Positions 33,501 through 42,115 of a stretch of DNA of 64,000 nucleotides are shown here, piece by piece (position 1 is the first letter of the stretch; each line of letters opens with the position of its first letter). Made by a program: the position numbers and the translations under genes. The notes below the pieces were generated by a model, which was given only the letters and a program-made list of their open reading frames with translations, searched no databases and was not told the origin of the DNA. The DNA is from Armatimonadota bacterium (GTDB lineage: Bacteria > Armatimonadota > HRBIN16). The stretch is from positions 1 through 64,000 of the forward strand of contig BPGT01000002.1 in the NCBI GenBank assembly GCA_026003175.1, in the 5' to 3' direction.

Positions 33501-35138
33501 GGGGGCTCTTGGGTCGGAAACGTCGATAATGCGCAGACCGCCATTGACATCGGCAACATAGGCGGTCGTGTCCGAAACGAACACGTCGAACGCCTGGTCC
33601 GGTGTATCCACAGAACCCAATCGTACCGGTGCGGTGGGGTTGCCGATATCGAAGAGGTGCAATCCCTCATAGCCGTCCGCTACGTATGCACGATGGCCAG
33701 CCACGGCGATACCCACAGCGGATTTGGGGGTATCGTTGGAGCCGACCACCCTGGGGTTCAGTGGGTCCGAAACATCTACCACTTGTAACCCGTGTTCCCA
33801 GCTTGCCGCGTAGACGTAAGGCGCGGACGTGGCGATATTCCACACCCAGTCCACCAGCTTCCGCCTGCCGACCTCGCGGGGAAGCGCTGGGTTGGCGACA
33901 TCCACCACCTGTACGCCTGCAACCAGCCCTCCAACATAGACGTACGAGCCGGAGACAGCAACTCCCATTGCGGAACCCGGCATGAAGTAGCGTCCGGCGA
34001 TTCGCGGGACAGCTGGCGAGGAAACATCCAGTATGAGCAAGCCCAGATAGCCGTTCGCCACGTATGCATGGTTGCCTACCGGGTACACACTCCACGCATC
34101 ATTTTGCTCTTCAGCAAACGACGCCGTCTCCCGGATGTTGTTCAGGTCGGAAGCGTCGATGATGCGCACCCCTTTCGCGCCATTTGCCACGTAGACTCGA
34201 CCAGCAGCAATGCTTAACTGCTTGCCAGTGCCCGGCACAGCGGCGGCGGCTATCTGACGTGGCTGCTGCGGGTCAGAAACATCAAGCACCACCACCCCGT
34301 TCGCGCCCGCGAGGTACGCCCTCGTGCCAGAGACGCTCACCGCTTTCGCATTGAAGTCCGTCATTTTAGGGATATATGCCCCTGCCTTTTGCGGTGCCAG
34401 AGGGTTGGAAATATCGACGACCTGTAATCCCTCCCCCCATACTGCTACGTAAGCCAGAGAACCGGCGATAAAGACATCATAGACATAGCTGGAAAAAGAG
34501 AGCGAAGAGACCAGACGTGGGTTGCGCCTGTCCGAAATATCCAGTACCTGCAGCCTACGTGACAGGCAGGCAAGATAGGCGTAGGAACCCGAAAGAGCGA
34601 TTTTCTGTATTCCACGGTCGCGATTGCCGGTATCGCAATAGCCTACCACTCTCGGCTGTTGGGGGGTGGAAACATCGATCACGTAAAAACCACCGGAGAT
34701 ATCCCCAAGATAAACATACGGAGGCGCAGCAGCAACGCGCCATCCGCCCTCCAGTAGCATGAGCCCGCCAGCCCATCGTGGAGACCCGGGCACAGAAACA
34801 TCCAGCACCACAAGCCCCACTCCGTTAGCGCAGTAGGCATAGCTCCCCTGTACCGCCACATCGTACACCCCCCCACCTGTCATGCCCACCAGCTCCACGT
34901 TCCAGCTGTTCAAACCGGGAGGGGGTTGCCTGGACAGCGGTATACGAGGATGTGTTTCGCGGTAGTGAAGCACGTTCTCCGGGGAAAGCTGTTCTTTCAA
35001 TCTTGTCAAAAAGTCACCGGACGGTCGCGGCAGGCTCTGCGCTGTAGTGAGCAGAGGCGTCAACAACACGAGGGCAACCCATGTTGCTATTTGCACCAGC
35101 CTGCCATACCGCTTTGCCACTGATGCAATACGGGTCAT
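30528..35138 (-). CDS. Giant secreted LVIVD-repeat beta-propeller protein with Ig-like and FlgD-like domains
   Basis: The protein has 1536 residues. It starts with a signal peptide (about 1-33), then about 13 LVIVD repeats (units such as VSVSGTRAYLAGANGVVVLD, DVSDPRAPREIG; residues about 80-690). Three Ig/fibronectin-like domains follow (each with PTLIAP, RVKLEIQ, WSWRAKAIDERG; about 690-990), then a CARDB-like adhesion domain (about 1000-1110). The C-terminal module (about 1450-1536: VQVEVLSASGTRVALLD, GRALPAGVYLVRVRA) is a FlgD Ig-like domain used as a sorting tail in some secretion systems. It is probably a surface adhesin or scaffold, and no catalytic site is recognised. Confidence 0.85.
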   Translation of the reverse strand: MTRIASVAKRYGRLVQIATWVALVLLTPLLTTAQSLPRPSGDFLTRLKEQLSPENVLHYRETHPRIPLSRQPPPGLNSWNVELVGMTGGGVYDVAVQGSYAYCANGVGLVVLDVSVPGSPRWAGGLMLLEGGWRVAAAPPYVYLGDISGGFYVIDVSTPQQPRVVGYCDTGNRDRGIQKIALSGSYAYLACLSRRLQVLDISDRRNPRLVSSLSFSSYVYDVFIAGSLAYVAVWGEGLQVVDISNPLAPQKAGAYIPKMTDFNAKAVSVSGTRAYLAGANGVVVLDVSDPQQPRQIAAAAVPGTGKQLSIAAGRVYVANGAKGVRIIDASDLNNIRETASFAEEQNDAWSVYPVGNHAYVANGYLGLLILDVSSPAVPRIAGRYFMPGSAMGVAVSGSYVYVGGLVAGVQVVDVANPALPREVGRRKLVDWVWNIATSAPYVYAASWEHGLQVVDVSDPLNPRVVGSNDTPKSAVGIAVAGHRAYVADGYEGLHLFDIGNPTAPVRLGSVDTPDQAFDVFVSDTTAYVADVNGGLRIIDVSDPRAPREIGAYNHHAKGVYVSGSYAYVAGGQGGLRIVDVSDPAHPREVGSYSTTGDVWSVAVAGTLAFVAEEDGGLAVIDVTDPFNPILVGYHDTPRLALRVAVDGNYAYLANLDSGVLVFRYTGSVSNHPPRTPTLLAPEHNQNISDTTTPTFRLITEDIDGDRVKFEIQLTRGDDTRSFSTGFVASGEEATVTVPVEQALTAGTWSWRARAVDERGAVSNWSATQAFTMNVNTPPSVPTLIAPASGTIVSATPSLTLKASDPDGERVKLEIQVTDGTDVRTFTTDYVDSGAEVVYTVPADQPLSERQWNWKAKAIDERGAESAWSEAWSFTVATNRAPAVPTLIAPAPNAVITPTPTFRLRTDDPNGERVKFVIRLSRGTEARSFVTEFVSSGADATYTVPSAQPLSQGPWSWRAKAIDEQGVESGWSEAREFTVRIDKCDLSPVEVNVSSPKAMAGGKVTISVRITNRGDAPSSASRTRVQISRSANAPSTSDRALTEFLTPTLGVNQSITHESEVIIPADMQPGDYTVWVIVDANGVLDQSDRSNDQNKVALRVVLGAQVWLPAGVNTFGVSTSTEQLAPASIGLSGMAMKRWEPGAGYLDVSEAQPLQMGKAYWVRTPRSMAVRVPAETSAEAAVIHLQRGWNLISCPYPSTVQWSLDLIRVRLGALTVTLEQAQQSGWMESYAWGWRQNAQNPYTGHYVFIYDSNVVPGVQGYLEPWKGYWVYAHKECDLLLPGASDGTRSTGRSPITGKGWSLPVLARRGDSEAEAIIGVSANGRGVGVAPPPAPPATAEGQPVEVFVERAGSPLAVDIRSGLGGRQEWDLVVRFGKAREEIGLHWDGANRLPREVSLTLIDRTTGARRYLRTTPAYRFMPAEGETERRFTLVAERDIGLPLRIAALQATPTRGGSIAVHFTLSRMAMVQVEVLSASGTRVALLDAGGTRQAGTHTLVWRGVDGQGRALPAGVYLVRVRAQDEEGRHTQAVTPLVLAR

Positions 35139-35245
35139 GGCTCTTTCCTCCCTTTCTCTTGATGTGGGGAAAGTTGGTCGTCCTACATACCTACCACGAC
35201 GTTAGACGTAGCATGATTTCGAAATGTTCCCGCAAAGCGCACCAG

Positions 35246-35275
35246 TTGCATCACCGTTCTTTCATTCGGTATACT
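35246..35275 (+). promoter_or_regulatory. Promoter of nadA
   Basis: TTGCAT (35246-35251), an 18-bp spacer and TATACT (35270-35275) give a sigma70-like promoter. The leader of about 85 nt contains a short hairpin (CCCGT and ACGGG-like arms around 35327-35345). No known NadR/NrtR operator was recognised. Confidence 0.6.
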
Positions 35276-35367
35276 ATGAACACAGAACACCACAACGCTT
35301 GTTGTGTGCCAACATCCCCGTCCCGTACAACCGGGACTGGCACACAGCATAGAAAGGATAGCGGAAA

Positions 35368-36504
35368 ATGGTTCAGGCTCCATTGCCACCGGAGTATTCC
35401 CAGCTGTCCGACGAGGAGACGCATGAGCGTATTCGCCGGGCGAAACAGTCGCTGGGCGAGCGCGTGGTGATTTTGGGTCACCATTACCAGCGCGACGAGA
35501 TTATCCAGCACGCCGACTACCGCGGCGACAGCTACAAGCTCGCCCGCGATGCCACCCGCCATCCCGAGGCGGAGTTCATCGTGTTCTGCGGCGTGCACTT
35601 CATGGCGGAAACCGCCGACATCCTCACCCCAGACTACCAGAAGGTCATCCTGCCTAACATGTCAGCAGGCTGCTCGATGGCAGATATGGCGAATATCTAT
35701 CAGGTACGCGCCTGCTGGCGCGAACTGACCAGCCTGTTTCCACCAGAGAGCATCGTGCCCGTGACCTACATGAACTCCGCTGCGAACCTCAAAGCCTTCT
35801 GTGGAGAACGCGGAGGCATCGTGTGCACCTCTTCCAACGCCAGAGCCATCCTTACCTGGGCGTTCGAGCGGGGTGAGCGCGTGCTCTTCTTCCCCGACCA
35901 GCATTTGGGGCGCAACACAGGTATTAAAATGGGCATAGACCCCGACACCGAGATGGTAGTGTGGAACCCCGACCTGCCGCTTGGCGGTAATACGGAAGAG
36001 GCTTTGCGTCGCGCGAAGCTCATCCTGTGGAAAGGGCACTGTTCGGTGCATATGCGCTTCACCGTAGCGCAGATCGAAGCCGCACGCAAGATGTATCCGG
36101 GTATCAAGGTGGTGGTGCATCCCGAGTGTCGGCGTGAGGTGGTAGAGGCGGCGGATTGCGATGGCTCTACCGAATACATCGTGAAGGTGATACGCGAGTC
36201 GCCACCGGGCAGCAAGTGGGCGGTGGGCACAGAGATTAACCTGGTGCACCGCCTCGCCGCGGAGCATCCCGATAAGTTCGTGATGTGCCTGGACCCCATC
36301 GTGTGCCCATGCTCCACGATGTATCGCATCCATCCCTCTTACCTGTGCTGGGCGCTGGAGAACCTGGCGCGGGGCAATGTGGTCAACCAGGTGAAAGTGC
36401 CTGAAAACATCGCGCACTGGGCGCGCGTCGCGTTAGACCGCATGATTGAGGTCACCGAAGCGGCGAAGCGTGCTGAGGAGGCAGTCGCCGCAGCTGCCCG
36501 ATGA
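35368..36504 (+). CDS. nadA: Quinolinate synthase A
   Basis: NadA condenses iminoaspartate with dihydroxyacetone phosphate to quinolinate in de novo NAD synthesis, using a [4Fe-4S] cluster. It has 378 residues. Motifs include VVILGHHYQRDEI, SAGCSMADMA (Cys about 102), FFPDQHLGRN, VHPECRREV and CPCSTMYRI near the C-terminus, which supply the cluster cysteines. nadB and nadC are not adjacent. Its TGA overlaps an ATG that opens the following repeat-containing frame. Confidence 0.96.
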   Translation: MVQAPLPPEYSQLSDEETHERIRRAKQSLGERVVILGHHYQRDEIIQHADYRGDSYKLARDATRHPEAEFIVFCGVHFMAETADILTPDYQKVILPNMSAGCSMADMANIYQVRACWRELTSLFPPESIVPVTYMNSAANLKAFCGERGGIVCTSSNARAILTWAFERGERVLFFPDQHLGRNTGIKMGIDPDTEMVVWNPDLPLGGNTEEALRRAKLILWKGHCSVHMRFTVAQIEAARKMYPGIKVVVHPECRREVVEAADCDGSTEYIVKVIRESPPGSKWAVGTEINLVHRLAAEHPDKFVMCLDPIVCPCSTMYRIHPSYLCWALENLARGNVVNQVKVPENIAHWARVALDRMIEVTEAAKRAEEAVAAAAR

Positions 36505-36518
36505 GAGATACTTCGTTC

Positions 36519-36958
36519 AAAACCTCACCCCCAACCCCTCTCCTGAGAAGAGAGGGGAGTTGTGCCCCCTTCCTTCATAGGGAAGGGGGGCAGGGGGTTA
36601 GGTTCCATTCCCTTATCAGAGGTCATCCGAGCAAAACCTCACCCCCAACCCCTCTCCTGAGAAGAGAGGGGAGTTGTGCCCCCTTCCTTCATAGGGAAGG
36701 GGGGCAGGGGGTTAGGTTCCATTTCCTTATCAGAGGTCATCCGAGCAAAACCTCACCCCCAACCCCTCTCCTGAGAAGAGAAGGGAGTTGTGCCCCCTTC
36801 CCTCATAGGGAAGGGGGGCAGGGGGTTAGGTTCCATTCCCTTATCAGAGGTCATCCGAGCAAAACCTCACCCCCAACCCCTCTCCTGAGAAGAGAGGGGA
36901 GTTGTGCCCCCTTCCTTCATAGGGAAGGGGGGCAGGGGGTTAGGTTCCATTTCCTTCG
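36519..36958. repeat. Four tandem copies of a 114-bp GC-rich hairpin repeat
   Basis: Repeat starts are spaced exactly 114 bp apart (AACCTC at 36521, 36635, 36749 and 36863); the last copy is partial. Each copy contains two inverted repeats (CCCCTCTCCTGAGAAGAGAGGGG-type and CCCCTTCC...GGAAGGGG-type). The same core occurs inside the MITE at 26293-26478. Because 114 is 38 codons, the copies read as a repeated peptide in frame with both the nadA-overlapping ATG and the downstream gene. This is most likely a non-coding repeat expansion. Confidence 0.9.
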
Positions 36959-36974
36959 CAATCGTTCTCTCTTT

Positions 36975-37781
36975 GTGCGGGTTTTGGTCTGCGTGCTGTT
37001 GCTCAGCATGGTGTTACCCTCACTCGCGCAAGTGGAGGCGTTTCGGGTGCGTATCGTTTTGCTGCCGGCAGGCACGGTGAGCCTGAGTACGGATAGTGGA
37101 GCGCACTTCACCGTGATCGGACGAGTAGTGACCCTTCCTCAACGGCTCTTGCCCTCCCAGATGCCCACAGCCTCGGCGACCATAGAGAACAAGGGCTTAT
37201 GGCTGCTACAACACAACGAGAAGGAGGGTGTAGGCTTGGCGGCAGCGGGTGTCCGTTCGCCTCACGCGCTGGTCACCGACGTTCCGTCCGACTCGGTGCT
37301 GTTTCGCGACTTCGGCACAAAGAGTTCCGCCCGGCTGATGCTGCAGGAAGGACAGGTCGCCTATTCGATACCTCCGGGCTACCGCTACAAACCGGGTGAT
37401 GTGTGGGTGTTGCAGGTGTTGGCGGAAGACGATGCGAGCGCCCTACCGATACGCGAGGCGGTCACCGCTGCCCTGCCGAAGGAGTCGCGAGAGGCGGTGC
37501 AGCGCAGTATACAGCGCGGTGAAAAGGCAAACCTGCCTGTAGTAAACGGCACGCTGAATCTGGAAGTGACCGCCCGCTACGCCGAAACGGTGAAGTTTGT
37601 CTTCTTCACTGTAGATGGCTACCTCGTTGGAACATCGAACGTGTTACCAACCATCTTCCGCTGGGACAGCACACAGGTTGCTGATGGCGAGTACGTGCTG
37701 GAAGCGCGGGCGGTAGATAAGGATGGGCATGAGGTGGCTCTGGTGCGCAGGCGGATATTGGTGCGGAATGGGGCGCGCTAA
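36975..37781 (+). CDS. Secreted Ig-like domain protein (start uncertain)
   Basis: The protein has about 268 residues from GTG 36975, beginning with a signal peptide (VLVCVLLLSMVLPSLAQ). The C-terminal part (about 70 residues: AETVKFVFFTVDGYLVGTSN, WDSTQVADGEYVLEARAVDK) is a bacterial Ig-like domain. The middle is not recognised. The frame is open upstream to ATG 36501, overlapping nadA, through four copies of a repeat. The position of the signal peptide argues that translation starts after the repeats, but no good ribosome site is seen there. Confidence 0.7.
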   Translation: MRVLVCVLLLSMVLPSLAQVEAFRVRIVLLPAGTVSLSTDSGAHFTVIGRVVTLPQRLLPSQMPTASATIENKGLWLLQHNEKEGVGLAAAGVRSPHALVTDVPSDSVLFRDFGTKSSARLMLQEGQVAYSIPPGYRYKPGDVWVLQVLAEDDASALPIREAVTAALPKESREAVQRSIQRGEKANLPVVNGTLNLEVTARYAETVKFVFFTVDGYLVGTSNVLPTIFRWDSTQVADGEYVLEARAVDKDGHEVALVRRRILVRNGAR

Positions 37782-37849
37782 AACGGAGGACAGCAACCCG
37801 CAGCAGGTGTCACCGGACACATGGCGAAAGTGTAGAAACGGTGAGAACG

Positions 37850-38143
37850 ATGAAGACTCTTGAAGAGATACGTGCTATTATCCGCCAGCATCAGCCAGAG
37901 TTGCGCGAGCGATACGGTGTTACGGTAGCCGGTTTATTCGGCTCGTATGTACGCGGGGATCAGCGCCCCGATAGTGACCTGGACGTGCTGGTAGACATCG
38001 TGCGTCCGATCAGTCTGTTCGAACTCGTTGGCGCCGAGATTTATCTAGAAGAACTTCTGCAGATCGACGTCGACATTGTTCCCCAGCGCACCTTGAGAGA
38101 GGAACTGCGCGATTCTATCCTTGCGGAGGCACTGCCCGTATGA
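37850..38143 (+). CDS. Minimal nucleotidyltransferase (MNT), MntA-type antitoxin
   Basis: This 97-residue protein has the nucleotidyltransferase signature LFGSYVRGDQRPDSDLDVLV (G-S-x13-D-x-D) and a third Asp in IDVDIV. Such proteins pair with HEPN RNases and can inactivate them by AMPylation. ATG 37850 has GGTGAG close upstream. It overlaps the HEPN gene, as is usual for MNT-HEPN (MntA-HepT) modules. Confidence 0.88.
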   Translation: MKTLEEIRAIIRQHQPELRERYGVTVAGLFGSYVRGDQRPDSDLDVLVDIVRPISLFELVGAEIYLEELLQIDVDIVPQRTLREELRDSILAEALPV

Positions 38144-38492
38144 GGCGCAAGGTTTCCTTTACCTCAGGGACATCTTGCAGAATATGCAAGAAGCACAGGA
38201 GTTCGTCGCCGGAATGACCTACGAACAGTTTGCCGTCGATAAGAAGACGCTTAATGCTGTACTGCGCTCTATCGAGGTCATTGGTGAAGCCGTGAAACAC
38301 GTCCCTGAGGAGATTCGCCAGAGATACCCCGATATTCCATGGAAAGAGATGGCAGGCATGCGAGACAAGGTCATCCACTTCTACTTTGGCGTGGACACCA
38401 AGATAGTATGGAATTCTATCACGGAACGTATCCCTGCGATACAAACCCGTTTGCAAACCATCCTTGAAGAAGTGGAAAAGGCTGAGGCGTAG
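38121..38492 (+). CDS. HEPN-domain protein, HepT-type toxin (start or frame in doubt)
   Basis: The HEPN body (FLYLRDILQNMQEAQEFVAG, SIEVIGEAVKHVPEEIRQRY) carries the RNase motif R-x4-H in GMRDKVIHFYF. It has up to 123 residues if translation starts at TTG 38121, which lacks a ribosome site. The expected ATG (38140), overlapping the MNT stop and preceded by GGAGG, is in another frame. One inserted base near 38150 would join it to the body. The gene may be frameshifted and silent, or use the weak TTG. Confidence 0.75.
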   Translation: MRRHCPYEAQGFLYLRDILQNMQEAQEFVAGMTYEQFAVDKKTLNAVLRSIEVIGEAVKHVPEEIRQRYPDIPWKEMAGMRDKVIHFYFGVDTKIVWNSITERIPAIQTRLQTILEEVEKAEA

Positions 38493-38493
38493 C

Positions 38494-41400
38494 ATGTTCT
38501 CTTCACTACTGATACCACTGATAGGAGCGTTGTGTGTGATGACGAATGGACAGGAACCCGTCGTGGAGTACCTTGCCGACCTGCAGCCCCGCTTCGTATA
38601 CCTGCAACAGGGATGGGGCGAGATGGGAATCAACACCTGCGCGCACGCGCCTGGGCAAACACCACTACCCTTGCGCATCCGCGATAAAGAATACAGCAAA
38701 GGGGTGGGGCATCACGCTCCGGGCGAAATCGTGATAGACCTCAACGGGGAGTACGAGACCTTTGAAGCGGAAGTGGGCGTGCAATGGCAGGACGGCAACG
38801 TGGGCAGTGTGACTTTTCAGGTGTATGTGGACGGCAAGAAGCGTTTTGATAGCGGTGTGATGCATGAGTCCGACGCCCCCAAACCCGTGCGCGTATCTGT
38901 CAAAGGGGCGAACGAGCTGCGTCTGGTGGTCACCGATGCCGGGGATGGCATCACCTGCGATTGCGCCAATTGGGCGGATGCACGTCTGGTACGTGCCCGG
39001 CAACCTGCCAGAGCACGTCGAGAGAGCCTGCGCGTGGACATCGCCCCGTTTGCCTGGGTGATTACCTCCGACCCGAACCGGATAAAGGGCTGCCGTGCCG
39101 GACGCATCGAGGAGTATTTTGCAGAGGATATCTTCTTAGAAGAGCCTCTGGTTCCGAGCCACGATGGTACGGTCACCATACAACCTCAAGCAGGCGAGCG
39201 AGGAAGCGTCGGTTTACACTGGCTGGAAAGGAGGCGACTGGTAGAACTGCGCCTGCAATTCGCTTCCACACCGCCTCCGCCCGATTCGGTGCAGCTGCAG
39301 GCATGGGTGGGCGAGTCGCACTGGCAGGGCGAGTGGGTTCCCTTGCGCGCCTCGGTGGAATGTGCTCAGGACGAGTGGACGTTCCGCCCGGATTGGCGTG
39401 GCGTTTCAAGAGCCACCTACGGCGTGCGCAAGGTGCGCTGGGTCTTTCACTCCATGACCCAGCCGGTACAGATTCGAGCCATCCGCGCTTTTACCAGTTC
39501 CCGCTGGGATGAAGCGGAACTGACACTCCGCCTGCAATCTGCAGATGAAGTCTCCATCCGCATCTACAACGGGCAAATCGTGCAGGATGGGAATGCGACC
39601 CACCAGCTACAATGGGACGGTCACACACCCATTCGCCTGCGCGTTCGATATAGCCGTCCTTCCGTGCTCAAGTCGGACCGGTCGGTGTTGCGGTTTCGTC
39701 TTTCTGACAGTGCCTTTGGTATAGCTGTTGATGACGTGTTGACATACGGCGCGGTGTATGTGCCTCACGCAGGTCTGCTGGCTTCCCGCGACCCCCATCT
39801 CACCATCGAGCAGTACCGGCGCAAAATCGCCCGGCGCAGGACAGTTCTGGAGCGCGTGCGCAGGCTTCCTGAACAGACCTTCGCGCAGGCGATGGAGAAG
39901 ACGCATCACAAGGTGCAGAACAACGGTCCCATGATGCTCTCGCTGGCGTGCGATAACCGCAAGTTTATCGTGGAGCGCGATGGCACGCTGCGTAGAGAAG
40001 AGATTCAGATACAACCTCTGTACGCGGGCGGTAAAGCGCGGTGGCTGGAACGACACCTATACGGCGGTTGGCTACCTGTGCCGGTCATCACCTGGCGGGA
40101 CGGCAACGTGACGTATCGCCAGACCAGTTTCGTGGCACCGCTGGACGAGCACCCACTCCCCGAATCCAACGGTTGGCTGTACAAACGTGCCGCCTGCTTT
40201 GTGCTCATCGAAGCGGAGAACACGACATCACAGTCTGCCACCGCACAAGTCGTCTTGTCGGTCAAACCCGCACCGCAAATCCGCACCTTGCCGCAGGGCT
40301 ACCAGATTGCTCATGGGCAGACGGTTTCGGCAGTAGTACAAACCGCAGAGGACGGCTGGACGGGAGAAGCACAGCAGAGCGAATTGCGTTTCAGTACCTC
40401 CGTGCCTGCACATGAGAAGCGAAGCCTCGTGTTGGTGCTTCCCGCGTGGGAGCTGTCGCCTGGCGAAACTCTCGCCGCCGTTTCAGCACAGGATGCCCTT
40501 GCCGCAACGGAGCATTACTGGCAACGGGTCATGAGCGAAGCTACGCGCATCGAGATTCCCGATGCCAACCTGCTGAACGTCATTCGCGCTTCGCAGGTGC
40601 ACTGCTTGCTCGCCGCCCGCAACGAGGAGGACGGCAAGCGAGTGGCAGCTTGGATTGCGTCGATGGCATATGGACCTCTGGAGAGCGAGGCACATTCGGT
40701 TATCCGCGGGATGCTCCTGCTGGGACATCGCGAGTTTGCCCGCCGCGCGCTGGACTACTTCGTGCACCGATACAACCCCGCAGGTTACCTGACCACCGGT
40801 TACACCCTGATGGGCACCGGCTGGCACCTGTGGACGCTAGGCGAATATGTTGCACTGACCTGCGATACGGCATGGATGCGCCAGGTTGCTCCGGCTGTGG
40901 AAAACGTCTGCCGATGGATTGTGCGCCAGAGGCAGAAAACGATGAAACGCTTGCCTAACGACGAACCTGTGCCCGAATATGGACTGATGCCTCCGGGTGT
41001 GATAGCAGACTGGAACGCCTACGCTTACTATTTCACGCTCAACGGCTACTATTACGCGGGGCTGTACCATGCAGCACGTGCTCTTGCCAACATCGGTGCA
41101 GCAGGTGCGGATGAGCTGCTTCAAGAAGCACAGCGATTCCGCAGGGACATCCTGCGAGCGTATCGGAACACGCAGGCGCAGATGCCCGTCGTGCCCCTGC
41201 AAAACGGTACCTGGGTGCCCGGCTCGCCTTCGCAGGTGCACTGCCCCGCTCCTACTGCGCACCTCTTTCCGGGCGAGGACGCCAACCGCAGCTGGGCATA
41301 CGACGTGGAATCAGGTGCACAACAGCTGGTTCCGCAGGGCATCATCCTGCCCGATTCCCGCGAGGCGGAATGGATAGTGGACTACCTGGAGGATGTTGCC

Positions 41401-42012
41401 TTCCTCGAAAGCGGCTGGTTTGACTATCCCGCCGAGCAAAACCGTAAGGACTGGTTCAATCTGGGGGGCTTCTCGAAGGTACAGCCCTATTACACGCGCA
41501 ATCCCGAAATCTACGCCCTGCGCAACGACCGCAAACCCTTCATCCGCTCGTACTTCAACATGCTCGCTTCCCTGCTCAATGAAGAGACGCTCTGGCTCTG
41601 GGAGCATTTTAACAACACCGCTGCGTGGAACAAAACGCATGAAACGGGATACTTCCTGGCGTACACGCGCTTGATGCTGGCGATGGAACATGGCGACGAG
41701 CTGTGGCTGGCGCCGCTGGTGCCCAGCTACTGGCTCAAAGACGGACAGGCTATTCATGTGGAAAACCTACTCACCCGATACGGCGTGGTGAGCTATCATA
41801 TCCGCTCGCAGGTGGCAAAGGGCGTTATCGAGGCGGATGTGTCGCTGCCGGATGTTCCAGAGCCGGTTACGGTGTGTTTGCGCCTCCCGCATCCCGATGG
41901 CAGGTGCATCCGTCGTGTGGAGGTGAATGGACAACCTCACAACGATTTTACAAACGAGTGCGTAAGGCTTTCCGCGACAACAGGGACAACCAGGGTTCGC
42001 GCCTCTTTCTGA
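38494..42012 (+). CDS. Secreted NPCBM-domain glycoside hydrolase-like protein
   Basis: The protein has 1172 residues from ATG 38494 with a signal peptide (FSSLLIPLIGALCVMTNG). Residues about 25-165 form an NPCBM carbohydrate-binding domain (YLQQGWGEMGINTCAHAP, GVGHHAPGEIVIDLNGEY, VTFQVYVDGKKRFDSG). The C-terminal half has hydrophobic helical segments with Trp/Tyr motifs (YNPAGYLTTGYTLMGTGWHL, YYFTLNGYYYAGLYHAARAL) typical of six-hairpin (alpha/alpha)6 glycosidases. The family number and substrate cannot be fixed. It begins 2 nt after the HEPN stop. Confidence 0.78.
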   Translation: MFSSLLIPLIGALCVMTNGQEPVVEYLADLQPRFVYLQQGWGEMGINTCAHAPGQTPLPLRIRDKEYSKGVGHHAPGEIVIDLNGEYETFEAEVGVQWQDGNVGSVTFQVYVDGKKRFDSGVMHESDAPKPVRVSVKGANELRLVVTDAGDGITCDCANWADARLVRARQPARARRESLRVDIAPFAWVITSDPNRIKGCRAGRIEEYFAEDIFLEEPLVPSHDGTVTIQPQAGERGSVGLHWLERRRLVELRLQFASTPPPPDSVQLQAWVGESHWQGEWVPLRASVECAQDEWTFRPDWRGVSRATYGVRKVRWVFHSMTQPVQIRAIRAFTSSRWDEAELTLRLQSADEVSIRIYNGQIVQDGNATHQLQWDGHTPIRLRVRYSRPSVLKSDRSVLRFRLSDSAFGIAVDDVLTYGAVYVPHAGLLASRDPHLTIEQYRRKIARRRTVLERVRRLPEQTFAQAMEKTHHKVQNNGPMMLSLACDNRKFIVERDGTLRREEIQIQPLYAGGKARWLERHLYGGWLPVPVITWRDGNVTYRQTSFVAPLDEHPLPESNGWLYKRAACFVLIEAENTTSQSATAQVVLSVKPAPQIRTLPQGYQIAHGQTVSAVVQTAEDGWTGEAQQSELRFSTSVPAHEKRSLVLVLPAWELSPGETLAAVSAQDALAATEHYWQRVMSEATRIEIPDANLLNVIRASQVHCLLAARNEEDGKRVAAWIASMAYGPLESEAHSVIRGMLLLGHREFARRALDYFVHRYNPAGYLTTGYTLMGTGWHLWTLGEYVALTCDTAWMRQVAPAVENVCRWIVRQRQKTMKRLPNDEPVPEYGLMPPGVIADWNAYAYYFTLNGYYYAGLYHAARALANIGAAGADELLQEAQRFRRDILRAYRNTQAQMPVVPLQNGTWVPGSPSQVHCPAPTAHLFPGEDANRSWAYDVESGAQQLVPQGIILPDSREAEWIVDYLEDVAFLESGWFDYPAEQNRKDWFNLGGFSKVQPYYTRNPEIYALRNDRKPFIRSYFNMLASLLNEETLWLWEHFNNTAAWNKTHETGYFLAYTRLMLAMEHGDELWLAPLVPSYWLKDGQAIHVENLLTRYGVVSYHIRSQVAKGVIEADVSLPDVPEPVTVCLRLPHPDGRCIRRVEVNGQPHNDFTNECVRLSATTGTTRVRASF

Positions 42013-42115
42013 AGTGAGGGGAGGCATCGCTCCGCCATAGATACCATCTCAGTACCCGACGGAGCGCATCCTTCCTGTGCTTTGTGTAGCGTAGCGCAGC
42101 CGATGGATTCATGTA

